Both the position numbers and the translations under genes were made by a program. Below are positions 9,000 to 21,842 of a stretch of DNA of 64,000 nucleotides, piece after piece (within the stretch, counting starts at the first letter, position 1; every line of letters begins with the position of its first letter). The notes beneath the pieces were generated by a model, which saw only the letters and a list, made by a program, of their open reading frames with translations, was not told the origin of the DNA and did no database searches. Origin of the DNA: Bradyrhizobium sp. CCBAU 051011 (GTDB lineage: Bacteria; Pseudomonadota; Alphaproteobacteria; Rhizobiales; Xanthobacteraceae); assembly GCF_009930815.1 (NCBI RefSeq), contig NZ_CP022222.1:3142501-3206500 (forward strand), read 5' to 3'.

Positions 9000-10142
9000 A
9001 TGGATTTTGATTTGTCCGAGGAGCAGCGCCTTCTCAAGGAAAGCATCGACGGTCTGTTGACCGACTCCTATGATTTCGATGCGCGCAAGAAGTACCAGAA
9101 AGAGAAGGGCGGCTGGAGCAAGGCCGTCTGGGGCAAGCTCGCCGAGCAGGGCTTGCTGGGCCTGCCGTTCGCGGAAGCCGATGGCGGCTTTGGCGCCGGC
9201 GCGGTCGAGACCATGATCGTGATGGAGGCGCTCGGCAAGGCGCTGGTGCTGGAGCCGTATCTGGCAACCGTCGTGATCGGCGGCGGCTTCCTGCGCCATG
9301 GCGGCTCGGCCGAGCAGAAGGCCGCGCACATCCCCGGCATCATCGACGGCAGCAAGACATTTGCGTTCGCTCAGCTCGAAAAGAATTCGCGCTACGATCT
9401 CGGCGATGTCGCAACCACTGCCAAGAAAAAGGGCGCAGGCTGGGTCATCGACGGCGAAAAATTCGTCGTGCTCAACGGCGAGAACGCCGACACCCTCATT
9501 GTCACGGCGCGCACCAAGGGCGGCCAGCGCGACAGGAGCGGCATCGGCGTGTTCCTCGTGCCGGCCAATGCCAAGGGCGTCACCCGCAAGGGCTATCCGA
9601 CCCAGGACGGGCTGCATGCGGCCGACATCACCTTCACCGGCGTCGAGGTCGGCGCGGAAGCTGCGATCGGCGATCCCGAGAACGGCCTCGCCCTGATCGA
9701 GCGCGTGGTCGATGAAGCCCGCACCGCGATGTGCGCGGAAGCTGTCGGCGCGATGGATGAATCGCTGAAGTCGACCGTCGAATATCTCAAGACACGCAAG
9801 CAGTTTGGCGTGCCAATCGGCACCTTCCAGACGCTGCAGCACCGCGCCGCCGACATGTTCGTGGCGCTGGAGCAGGCCCGCAGCATGTCGATGTTCGCGA
9901 CCATGGCGGCCGATTTCGACAGCGCCAAGGAGCGCGCGACCGCGGTCGCCGCCGCCAAGGTGCAGATCGGCAAGTCAGGCAAGTTCATCGGTCAGCAGTC
10001 GATCCAGCTCCACGGCGGCATCGGCATGACCCAGGAAGCCAAGATCGGCCACTACTTCAAGCGGCTGACCATGATCGAGAATACGTTTGGCGATACCGAC
10101 TACCACCTCCGCCGCGTCACCGACGCGGGCGGGCTGGTGTAA
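9000..10142 (+). CDS. pimD: Acyl-CoA dehydrogenase, probable pimeloyl-CoA dehydrogenase small subunit PimD
   Basis: 380 aa, ATG preceded by a weak GAAGAGAG site. N-terminal DFDLSEEQRLLKESIDGLL is typical of the acyl-CoA dehydrogenase N-domain. The C-terminal motif is QLHGGIGMTQEAKIGHYFKR, the form found in the smaller subunits of heteromeric dehydrogenases, without a YEGT-type glutamate. Adjacent to pimC, so the two probably form a mixed oligomer in which the active site is shared. The substrate is assumed to be the same CoA ester made by the upstream ligase. Confidence 0.82.
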   Translation: MDFDLSEEQRLLKESIDGLLTDSYDFDARKKYQKEKGGWSKAVWGKLAEQGLLGLPFAEADGGFGAGAVETMIVMEALGKALVLEPYLATVVIGGGFLRHGGSAEQKAAHIPGIIDGSKTFAFAQLEKNSRYDLGDVATTAKKKGAGWVIDGEKFVVLNGENADTLIVTARTKGGQRDRSGIGVFLVPANAKGVTRKGYPTQDGLHAADITFTGVEVGAEAAIGDPENGLALIERVVDEARTAMCAEAVGAMDESLKSTVEYLKTRKQFGVPIGTFQTLQHRAADMFVALEQARSMSMFATMAADFDSAKERATAVAAAKVQIGKSGKFIGQQSIQLHGGIGMTQEAKIGHYFKRLTMIENTFGDTDYHLRRVTDAGGLV

Positions 10143-10152
10143 GGACCTCCAC

Positions 10153-10265
10153 CGTCATTGCGGGGCAACAATGTTGCCCCGTCATTGCGAGCGAAGCGAA
10201 GCAATCCATGGCTCCGCAAGGCAAAGCGTGGATTGCTTCGTCGCTTGTGCTCCTCGCAATGACGG
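10153..10265. repeat. Intergenic palindromic element, CGTCATTGCGAGCGAAGCG family
   Basis: Arms CGTCATTGCGAGCGAAGCG (from 10181) and its complement ending at 10264 (CTCGCAATGACG), preceded by a small hairpin GGGGCAACAATGTTGCCCC. It fills the gap between pimD and the SDR gene and is a distinct family from the other repeats in the window. Confidence 0.75.
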
Positions 10266-10289
10266 GGAGAAATCAGGGAACAAACAACA

Positions 10290-11063
10290 ATGAAAAACAC
10301 CCCGTTCGATCTCACCGGCAAAGTCGCTGTTATCACCGGCTCCAGCCGCGGCATCGGCCGTTCCTCGGCCGAACTGCTGGCCAAGCTCGGCGCCAAGGTC
10401 GTGATCTCCAGCCGCAAGGCGGATGCCTGCCACGAAGTCGCCGAGGGTATCAAGAAGGCCGGCGGCGACGCCTATGTCATTCCCTGCAATATCTCCCGCC
10501 GCGAGGAAGTCGAGGCGCTGATCTCGGGCACGACAAAACATTACGGCAAGGTCGACATCCTCGTCTGCAACGCCGCGGTGAATCCGTATTACGGCCCGCT
10601 GCTCGACATCAAGGACGAGGCCTTCGACAAGATCATGGGCAGTAACGTCAAGAGCAACATCTGGCTCTGCGCGCTGGCGATCCCGCAGATGGCGGAGCGC
10701 GGCAATGGTTCGGTGGTGATCATCTCTTCCATCGGAGGCATGCGCGGTTCCACCGTGATCGGCGCTTATGGCATCTCGAAAGCGGCGGATTTCGCGCTGT
10801 GCCGCAGCCTCGCCGGCGAATGGGGTCCGAAGGGCGTCCGCGTCAATTGCGTGGCGCCGGGCCTCGTCAAGACCGATTTCGCTCGCGCGCTATGGGAAGA
10901 CCCCGATAACCTCAAGCGCCGCACAGCCAGCACGCCGCTCCGCCGCATCGGCGAGCCTGACGAAATCGCAGGTGCGGTGGCTTATCTCGCGTCCGACGCG
11001 TCGACGTTTATGACGGGACAGACCATCGTCGTCGACGGCGGCGTGACTACGGCGGCGACGTGA
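10290..11063 (+). CDS. SDR family oxidoreductase
   Basis: NAD(P)-dependent short-chain dehydrogenase, 257 aa, classical type. Cofactor motif TGSSRGIG at residues 16-23, CNAAV at about 92-96 in place of NNAG, active-site Ser146, Tyr159 and Lys163 (YGISK). The C-terminal TGQTIVVDGG is standard. It is the last gene of the pim-like operon, 147 bases after pimD across a repeat. It could act on a hydroxy- or ketoacyl-CoA produced by the pathway, but members of this family are very diverse and the substrate cannot be called. Confidence 0.82.
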   Translation: MKNTPFDLTGKVAVITGSSRGIGRSSAELLAKLGAKVVISSRKADACHEVAEGIKKAGGDAYVIPCNISRREEVEALISGTTKHYGKVDILVCNAAVNPYYGPLLDIKDEAFDKIMGSNVKSNIWLCALAIPQMAERGNGSVVIISSIGGMRGSTVIGAYGISKAADFALCRSLAGEWGPKGVRVNCVAPGLVKTDFARALWEDPDNLKRRTASTPLRRIGEPDEIAGAVAYLASDASTFMTGQTIVVDGGVTTAAT

Positions 11064-11064
11064 T

Positions 11065-11236
11065 TCTTCCCTCTCCCGCGTGCGGGGGAGGGTGCCGAGC
11101 GAAAGCGAGGCGGGTGGGGGTCTCTCCGCGAGTCCGGCTGTTGCTTGGTAGCGCCGCTCGCGCGCTAATCGCTGACGCCGTCCTCCGCGGCGGCACCCCC
11201 ACCCCGGCCCTCCCCCGCAAGCGGGAGAGGGGGCGC
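11065..11236. repeat. Intergenic palindromic element between the SDR gene and glpK
   Basis: Arms CCCTCTCCCGCGTGCGGGGGAGGG near 11070-11093 are written here as separate halves: CCCTCTCCCGC and GCGGGGGAGGG form one hairpin, and CCCTCCCCCGC with GCGGGAGAGGG forms a second near 11209-11232. The two hairpins are themselves arranged as an inverted pair with GGTGGGGGT and ACCCCCACC inside. Same family as 8760-8853. Confidence 0.7.
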
Positions 11237-11333
11237 ATCGCGCGTGCGGGCACACTTTCTTCCCCCAACTTGACCTTCGCCTCCCAATCGGATTGCCTCT
11301 CCACAACCAAAACCTCCCCGGGGAAGCAACGTC

Positions 11334-12836
<1,503 letters not shown>

Positions 12837-12850
12837 CAACCTTCCTCCGC

Positions 12851-12940
12851 CGTCGTGGCCGGGCTTGTCCCGGCCATCCACGACTTTACTTTCCTGTTGT
12901 GTCCAAGACGTGGATGCCCGGGACAAGCCCGGGCATGACG
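12851..12940. repeat. Intergenic palindromic element, GTCATGCCCGGGCTTGTCCCGGGCATCCA family
   Basis: Lies between glpK and the GNAT gene. Two hairpins (GGCCGGGCTTGTCCCGGCC and GCCCGGGACAAGCCCGGGC) face each other around a short spacer, the outer ends being CGTCGTGG and CATGACG. Related copies occur at 14698-14815 and 16394-16479. Confidence 0.78.
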
Positions 12941-12957
12941 ATGAGAGAGCGCGCACG

Positions 12958-13551
12958 ATGATCCTTCCCGACGGCTATTCCGATATCCCCGCCGGCAAGG
13001 TCGCCGCTGTCGTCACCCATCTGGAGATGACCGCACGCCCTGCGCCGCGTCCCGATCCACGCGGTGCGTGGACGCTACGGCGTGTGGATGAACCCGCGCT
13101 CGACTGGTTTCGCGATCTCTATCGCCGCGTCGGCGAGGAGTGGTTGTGGTTCTCGCGGATACGGATGCCTGACTCCGAGCTTGCGGCACGGCTTCATTCG
13201 CCGCAGCTCGAAGTCTACGCGATGGTCGATAACGGCCGCGATGAAGGCCTGCTGGAGCTGGATTTCCGTGAACCCGGCCAGTGCGAGATCGGCATGTTCG
13301 GCGTCACCGCAAAACTGGTCGGGACCGGCGCCGGCCGCTGGCTGATGAACCGCGCGCTGGAGCTCGCATGGTCGCGCCCGGTCACACGCGTCTGGCTGCA
13401 CACCTGCACCTTCGATCACCCCGCCGCGCTCGCCTTCTATCAGCGCTCGGGATTTCGTCCATTCCGCAGACAGGTCGAAGTGTCGGACGATCCGCGGCTG
13501 GACGGCACAGCGCCGCGTGACGTGGCGCGTCACGTGCCGATTGTTGAGTGA
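12958..13551 (+). CDS. GNAT family N-acetyltransferase
   Basis: 197 aa from the ATG at 12958; the frame is open further upstream but that stretch is the preceding repeat. The acetyl-CoA loop region is seen in FGVTAKLVGTGAGRWLMNRALELAW, a variant of the family R/Q-x-x-G-x-G/A motif, followed by LHTCTFDHPAALAFYQRSGF, the conserved C-terminal part of GNAT enzymes. Substrate unknown. It stands alone, with repeats upstream and a minus-strand gene converging from downstream. Confidence 0.8.
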   Translation: MILPDGYSDIPAGKVAAVVTHLEMTARPAPRPDPRGAWTLRRVDEPALDWFRDLYRRVGEEWLWFSRIRMPDSELAARLHSPQLEVYAMVDNGRDEGLLELDFREPGQCEIGMFGVTAKLVGTGAGRWLMNRALELAWSRPVTRVWLHTCTFDHPAALAFYQRSGFRPFRRQVEVSDDPRLDGTAPRDVARHVPIVE

Positions 13552-13579
13552 GGCCGCGCGTTATATGCGCCCAATGTGT

Positions 13580-14203
13580 TCAGTCTGGAAGTTCATAGGG
13601 CGTGAGACGCCACAGCCGTTCCGGCCACGGCTGCTGTGCCGGAAGCGCCAGTTCCCCGTAGCTGGATCGCAACGGTTGGTCTGGCTTCCAGAAATGGATA
13701 ACAAAGACGACGCGATACTGAGATGCGTTGGGTAGCTCTTGGGTACGGTCGAGATTGATGAGCGTCTCGCCGTCCGGCGTAAGAAACTTTTCGTTCCATG
13801 CCGCTTGCCAGAGGTTCTCGGACTGCGCCGGATCTGGCTGAAAGAACTTGCCGATATCGAAGCTTGCGTCGGGGTTCGTGACCAGCACCTCATCATCCAT
13901 GTGAGAACGAAGGTGGTCTTCCCATTCCTTTCGGTCATCGTCCGTAAATGGATGGAGCGAATCACCCCGACCCAACCGGCGAAACAAAGCCTTTTGCCCT
14001 TCGGAGAAGTTGGCTGGATCGTGGAATGTAATCGTTTCCCGGATAAATCGCGAATAGGCTTCCTTGTCGGCACTCAGTGAATACAGGCCAACGACCTTCA
14101 GAGAGGGGGACTTATCAGTGTTCATTCTGTCCTGTGCCTGTGCAAGGCCGATCACTAGCGGTAGAGCAAATAGTATCGCAAACAGTCGGGCTTTTGAGGG
14201 CAT
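13580..14203 (-). CDS. Hypothetical exported protein
   Basis: 207 aa, with a clear signal peptide (MPSKARLFAILFALPLVIG, cleavage after about AQAQ, residue 24). The mature part is charged, with no cysteine pairs and no motif I recognise; it contains WEDHLRSHMDDEV and VVFVIHFWKP. It starts three bases after the stop of the upstream exported-protein gene, so the two form a small operon. GC content is a little lower than that of the neighbours. Function unknown; presumably periplasmic. Confidence 0.7.
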   Translation of the reverse strand: MPSKARLFAILFALPLVIGLAQAQDRMNTDKSPSLKVVGLYSLSADKEAYSRFIRETITFHDPANFSEGQKALFRRLGRGDSLHPFTDDDRKEWEDHLRSHMDDEVLVTNPDASFDIGKFFQPDPAQSENLWQAAWNEKFLTPDGETLINLDRTQELPNASQYRVVFVIHFWKPDQPLRSSYGELALPAQQPWPERLWRLTPYELPD

Positions 14204-14206
14204 CCG

Positions 14207-14626
14207 TCAAAACATCTCCTGCTTTGCCCGCGCCAGCGAAAATCCGCGTCGGTCGGCATTGAAGCACGTCACGCCCGTCTGCTCCGATTTGCACGTAAAT
14301 CCCCCGCGCTGCCAGACCTCGCCATAGCCAAGCACCGGCAGCGATTTGTCCATCACGGTGTCGCCATGGCAGAGGCGCGTGGCGGGACCCTTGGCGTTCA
14401 TCTCGAAGGCGCCGCCGTAGTCGAGCTCGCAATCGGCGGGGCGGCGCGGCTTGGTCTCCATCGCGCCGATGTCGCAACGGAGCACGTTCTGCTTGTCGTA
14501 GTCGAAGTACTGGCAGGCGACGTTCTTGGATGGCGACTGGAAGCCGGTCGGTCCGCTCTGCGCATGCGCTGTGGCAGCTACTGTCAGCAGAGGAAGCATC
14601 AGAAAGGTCGGCAGCACGCGAAGCAT
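14207..14626 (-). CDS. Small exported Cys-containing protein, DUF6636-like
   Basis: 139 aa from the ATG at 14626; the frame continues upstream but without a signal peptide at its start, so the internal ATG is chosen. Signal peptide MLRVLPTFLMLPLLTVAATAHAQ, then FQSPSKNVACQYF and VLRCDIG, paired cysteines spread along the chain (CQY, RCD, DCEL, LCHG, FTCKS, VTCFN), suggesting a disulphide-rich periplasmic fold. The FxSPSxNxxC and LRCD pattern reminds me of DUF6636 proteins; that identification is from memory. Same transcript as the exported protein that follows. Confidence 0.7.
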   Translation of the reverse strand: MLRVLPTFLMLPLLTVAATAHAQSGPTGFQSPSKNVACQYFDYDKQNVLRCDIGAMETKPRRPADCELDYGGAFEMNAKGPATRLCHGDTVMDKSLPVLGYGEVWQRGGFTCKSEQTGVTCFNADRRGFSLARAKQEMF

Positions 14627-14697
14627 GATGTGTAACTCGTGAGTTGCAATGTGAAGCAGCGTACTTAGGATGGCGAGGAGCGCAACCCCGACCCGGC

Positions 14698-14815
14698 ATG
14701 TCATGCCCGGACTTGATCAGGGCATCCATCAATTCTCGAAAGAGTCTTTCGAAGAGGATGGATTGCGGGTCTTCTAACGTGCAGGCGCGCTTCGCGCTTT
14801 TGCCCGGCAATGACG
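14698..14815. repeat. Intergenic palindromic element, GTCATGCCCGG family
   Basis: Begins TGTCATGCCCGGACTTGATC and ends GCCCGGCAATGACG, with inner arms GGGCATCCATC and GATGGATTGC. It lies between divergent genes and abuts the start of the GST gene. Confidence 0.75.
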
Positions 14816-14825
14816 AGTGAGCACC

Positions 14826-15455
14826 ATGATCCTGATCGGCCAATTCGACTCCCCCTTCGTCCGCCGTGTCGCCATCGCCATGCGGCTTTACGGCATCGAT
14901 TTCGAGCACAAGCCGTGGTCGACCTTCGGCGATGCCGACAAGATCGCGGCCTATAATCCGCTGCGGCGGGTGCCGACGCTGGTGCTGGACAGCGGGGAAG
15001 CGCTGATCGAGAGCGCGATCATTCTGGATTATCTCGACGACCGCGTCGGCGCCGAGAAAGCGATGATCGCGCGGAGCGGCGAGGCGCGCTGGAAGCATCA
15101 GCGGATTTGCGCGCTGGCGATGGGGCTTGGCGACAAGGGCGTCAGCCTGCTTTATGAGCGCGTGCTGCGCAAGGACAAGCAGCTCGATCTCTGGGTCGAA
15201 CGCTGCAAGGCGCAGATCGCGGGCGTGCTGGAGGTGCTAGAGAAGGAACGCGCCGCGGTCACGACGCCGTACTGGTCTGGCGACAAGATCGGCCACGCCG
15301 ATATCGCGGTGGCCTGCGTGCTGCGCTTCACCGGCGAGGCGCATCCCGCGCTGTTCGACGACCGCTATCCCGCGCTGAAGGCGCATTCAGAGCGGTGCGA
15401 GGCGCTGCCGCCGTTCCAGGAAATCGTCCAGCCGCTGGCGCCGCCGAAGGGGTGA
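14826..15455 (+). CDS. Glutathione S-transferase family protein
   Basis: 209 aa from the ATG at 14826; a GTG three codons earlier is also possible. N-terminal thioredoxin-like domain MILIGQFDSPFVRRVAIAMRLYG, with the active-site Ser in the DSPFVRR loop, and the cis-Pro and glutathione-contacting segment RVPTLVLDSGEALIESAIIL. The C-terminal helical domain runs from about residue 88, with the N-capping HADIAVACVLRF. Cytoplasmic; substrate unknown. Unrelated in sequence detail to the maiA-like gene downstream, and no operon partner is visible. Confidence 0.85.
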   Translation: MILIGQFDSPFVRRVAIAMRLYGIDFEHKPWSTFGDADKIAAYNPLRRVPTLVLDSGEALIESAIILDYLDDRVGAEKAMIARSGEARWKHQRICALAMGLGDKGVSLLYERVLRKDKQLDLWVERCKAQIAGVLEVLEKERAAVTTPYWSGDKIGHADIAVACVLRFTGEAHPALFDDRYPALKAHSERCEALPPFQEIVQPLAPPKG

Positions 15456-15470
15456 GTGGCTGTTGCTGTT

Positions 15471-15622
15471 GTAGGGCGGGCAAAGCCAACGGGTCGCGCG
15501 AATGCGCGCCCGATGACAGGCTCCGCGTGCCCACCTTCTATGCCGAGAGAAGGGTGGGCGCACGTCGCTACGCTCCTTTGCCACCCTACGGCCGCGCTCG
15601 CACGAGCGTGAGCCGTAGGCCC
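15471..15622. repeat. Intergenic palindromic element, GTAGGGTGGGC family
   Basis: Arms GTAGGGCGGGCAAAG (15471) and CTTTGCCACCCTAC (ending 15589), with CGTGCCCACC and GGGTGGGCGCACG inside; a trailing CGTGAGCCGTAGGC extends it. It separates the convergent GST and maiA genes, where no terminator with a T-run is seen. Confidence 0.72.
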
Positions 15623-15716
15623 AATCCTACTTTGCATGGGGTTGTTTTCGCGATTTTTTTTCAGGCCGGGTGAGGCGCGTCCCGGGAGTCGCGCCGCCCG
15701 GTGGCCAGCCTTGCGT

Positions 15717-16379
15717 TTAGGCCTTCGGCCGCATCGCCTCCGGCGTATCAGCCTGCTGCAGCGGATGCGCTCTGGCAAATTCCGGCAGCGCCATCGCGGT
15801 CTCGAAAACGCGCTTCACGTTCGGATAGGTCGAGAGATTGACCTGATGGGTCAGCGCGACGGTGACGTGGCCGACCATGCAGATGTCGGCGAGCGTCGGC
15901 CGATCGCCGTGGCAGAACTTTCCGGTGTCCTTGTTATCAGCAAGATGCCCCTCCAGCGCCGCCAGCGTCTCCACGATCCAATGCCGCCGCCACGCCGCCT
16001 GCTGGGTATCGCGCAAATTCAGTTCGTGATCGAGATAGCGGCGCACCCGCGGCGTCAGCAGCGGATGGCCCTCGCAGGCCACCATCAGCGCCAGCGCGCG
16101 CACGCGGGCGCGGCCGTTGGGGTCAGTGGGCAGCAGCGGTGGAGAGGGATACTTCTCGTCGAGATATTCGAGGATGGCGAGCGACTGGAATAGCGTGGTG
16201 CCGTCATCCTCGACCAGGGCCGGCAGCGCCATCTGCGGATTGACCTTGCGATAGTCGGCTTCGCGATGCGCATTGGCGTCGATGTCGACGAAGATCACCT
16301 CGGCCGGGACGTTTTTCAGATTGAGCGCGATGCGCACGCGAAAGCTCGCCAGCGATCGCCAGAACGAGAAGAATTTCAT
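15717..16379 (-). CDS. maiA: Maleylacetoacetate isomerase / zeta-class glutathione S-transferase
   Basis: 220 aa from the ATG at 16379; the open frame continues upstream only through a repeat element. The N-terminal MKFFSFWRSLASFRVRIALNLK matches the zeta-class glutathione-binding segment (YWRSSxxxRVRIALNLK), with one of the usual paired serines replaced (RSLAS). NPQMALPALVEDDG and QSLAILEYLDEKYP follow as expected, and HVTVALTHQVNLSTYPNV near the C-terminus fits maiA. The enzyme isomerises maleylacetoacetate in tyrosine and homogentisate breakdown. No hmgA or fahA is nearby, so a general zeta GST is the alternative. Confidence 0.8.
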   Translation of the reverse strand: MKFFSFWRSLASFRVRIALNLKNVPAEVIFVDIDANAHREADYRKVNPQMALPALVEDDGTTLFQSLAILEYLDEKYPSPPLLPTDPNGRARVRALALMVACEGHPLLTPRVRRYLDHELNLRDTQQAAWRRHWIVETLAALEGHLADNKDTGKFCHGDRPTLADICMVGHVTVALTHQVNLSTYPNVKRVFETAMALPEFARAHPLQQADTPEAMRPKA

Positions 16380-16393
16380 GGGAATACAAACTC

Positions 16394-16479
16394 CGTCATG
16401 CCCGGACTTGATCCGGGCATCCATCGCTTTCGCAGGACTCTTGTGAAGATGGATCGCCGGGTCAAGCCCGGTGATGACG
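16394..16479. repeat. Intergenic palindromic element, GTCATGCCCGG family
   Basis: CGTCATGCCCGGACTTGATC at the left, AAGCCCGGTGATGACG at the right, inner ATCCATC/GATGGAT arms. Just upstream of maiA on its coding strand. A close copy of 14698-14815. Confidence 0.78.
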
Positions 16480-16503
16480 AGGGAGTTGTGCCGATGTTGC
16501 TGC

Positions 16504-16669
16504 TTACCCTCCCCTGGAGGGGGAGGGTCGGCTCGCATGGAGCGTAGCGAATGCGAGACGGGGCGGGGTGACAGTCGTTCAACTCGGGTACTGTTTGCGC
16601 GGAGAGACTGTCACCCCACCCCGCCGCTCCTTTCAGTCGCGTCGACCCTCCCCCTCCAGGGGAGGGTAA
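16504..16669. repeat. Long intergenic inverted repeat ending at metH
   Basis: Arms TTACCCTCCCCTGGAGGGGG (16504) and CCCCCTCCAGGGGAGGGTAA (ending 16669) are exact complements; inside, GGGGTGACAGTC and GACTGTCACCCC form a second matching pair. It ends five bases beyond the metH stop, so it forms a strong hairpin at the metH mRNA 3' end and may protect or terminate it, although there is no T-run. Confidence 0.78.
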
Positions 16670-16673
16670 GAGC

Positions 16674-20540
<3,867 letters not shown>

Positions 20541-20544
20541 CGGA

Positions 20545-21459
20545 TCAGGCGGCTTTCTGTGCGCCATTGGGGCGAATGCCCAGCAGATGGCTGATCGCGA
20601 ACACGAGGTCCGCGCGGTTCATGGTGTAGAAGTGGAAGGTGTCGACGCCGTGCTTGGCGAGTTTGTGCACCTGGCCGGCCGCAACGGTGGCGGCAACGAG
20701 CTTGCGTGTATCGGCATCGTCGTCGAGCCCTTCGAACTTGTCGGCGAGCCAGTCCGGCACCGTGGTGCCCGCACGGGTCACGAAGCTGCGCGCCTGCTTG
20801 AAATTGTGCATCGGCATAATGCCGGGCACGACGGGAATATCGATGCCACGGGCGCGGACGCGATCGAGGTAGCGGAAGTAGAGGTCGTTATCGAAGAACA
20901 CCTGTGTGATGGCGCGCGCCGCGCCGGCATCGACCTTGGCCTTCAGCGTGTCGATGTCGGCATCGATGGTCGGGCTCTCCGGATGCTTTTCTGGATAGGC
21001 CGAAACCGAGATCTCGATATCGGGATAGCGCTTCTTGATGCCTTCGATCAGGTCGGGCGAACTCTGATAGCCGTCGGGATGAGCGTGATAGGCGGTGCCG
21101 ATGCCGGTGGTGGGGTCGCCGCGCAGGGCGACGATATGGCGGACGCCGATCTCGTGATAGCGGGCCACCACGTCGTCGATCTCGCCCTTCGGCGCGCCGA
21201 CGCAGGTCAGATGCGCCGCCGGGACCAGGCTGGTCTCTTTGAGGATGCGCGCGATGGTCGAATGGGTGCGCTCACGGGTCGATCCCCCGGCGCCATAGGT
21301 CACGGAGACGAAATTCGGCGTCAGCGGCGCCAGCCGGTTGATGGTCTCCCACAGGCTGCGCTCCATCTCCTCGGTCTTGGGCGGAAAAAACTCGAAGGAG
21401 ATCCGGGGCGAATGCAGCGTGCGATGGCCGTCGAATGCGGGGGGCGTAAAGTCGGTCAT
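20545..21459 (-). CDS. metF: 5,10-methylenetetrahydrofolate reductase MetF
   Basis: FAD enzyme that makes 5-methyl-THF, the methyl donor for MetH; 304 aa from the ATG at 21459 (a GTG three codons earlier is also possible). Motifs: [10 protein letters not shown] at the start with the catalytic Glu, [35 protein letters not shown] and [15 protein letters not shown]. It is followed after four bases by metH, giving a compact methyl-transfer operon. I see no SAM or cobalamin riboswitch in the leader. Confidence 0.95.
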   Translation of the reverse strand: MTDFTPPAFDGHRTLHSPRISFEFFPPKTEEMERSLWETINRLAPLTPNFVSVTYGAGGSTRERTHSTIARILKETSLVPAAHLTCVGAPKGEIDDVVARYHEIGVRHIVALRGDPTTGIGTAYHAHPDGYQSSPDLIEGIKKRYPDIEISVSAYPEKHPESPTIDADIDTLKAKVDAGAARAITQVFFDNDLYFRYLDRVRARGIDIPVVPGIMPMHNFKQARSFVTRAGTTVPDWLADKFEGLDDDADTRKLVAATVAAGQVHKLAKHGVDTFHFYTMNRADLVFAISHLLGIRPNGAQKAA

Positions 21460-21842
21460 GGCACTCACAAAGCTCCGAAACGATGGGCGGACATCAGGCC
21501 TAGCGGCAGTCAGCTAAAAATAGGCCAAACAGGTCCGACCAAACAGCCCATCGGATATGGGAAGTGGCCCACTTTATCAGAATATTTGACGATGGAGGTG
21601 ACGGTAGAACGGGCGGTGGGTTTAGATTGGTTGTGTATTTATGTAGTAAAAACAATAAGATGAGCGGGATTGGCTCTGTGTTCAGCTCGGCGAAATGCGT
21701 TGGGCAAATTGAAATATCTGGATTCTGTCTGCTTTTGTCCCACTCTTTGGTAGCGACCCATTACTCCTTTCCCCACAAGTGCGGGCCTGATCTGCGCCGA
21801 CCGGGCCTTTGTCGCCTTCGATTGCCGCACTAGTTTAGCGCC
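21460..21842. other. Divergent metF / luciferase-like intergenic region with AT-rich core
   Basis: About 380 bases without a convincing gene. The middle part (21590-21740) is clearly lower in GC than anything around it and probably holds the divergent promoters. A perfect 13-base palindrome, AAGTGG-C-CCACTT, sits at 21562-21574, about 100 bases before the metF start, and could be an operator. A short plus-strand frame across this region has no ribosome site or recognisable protein features. Confidence 0.5.

Noticed and set aside
21564..21833. 89-codon plus-strand frame in the metF upstream region
   Set aside because: No ribosome site, mixed composition, sits in the AT-rich promoter region; not supported as a gene.
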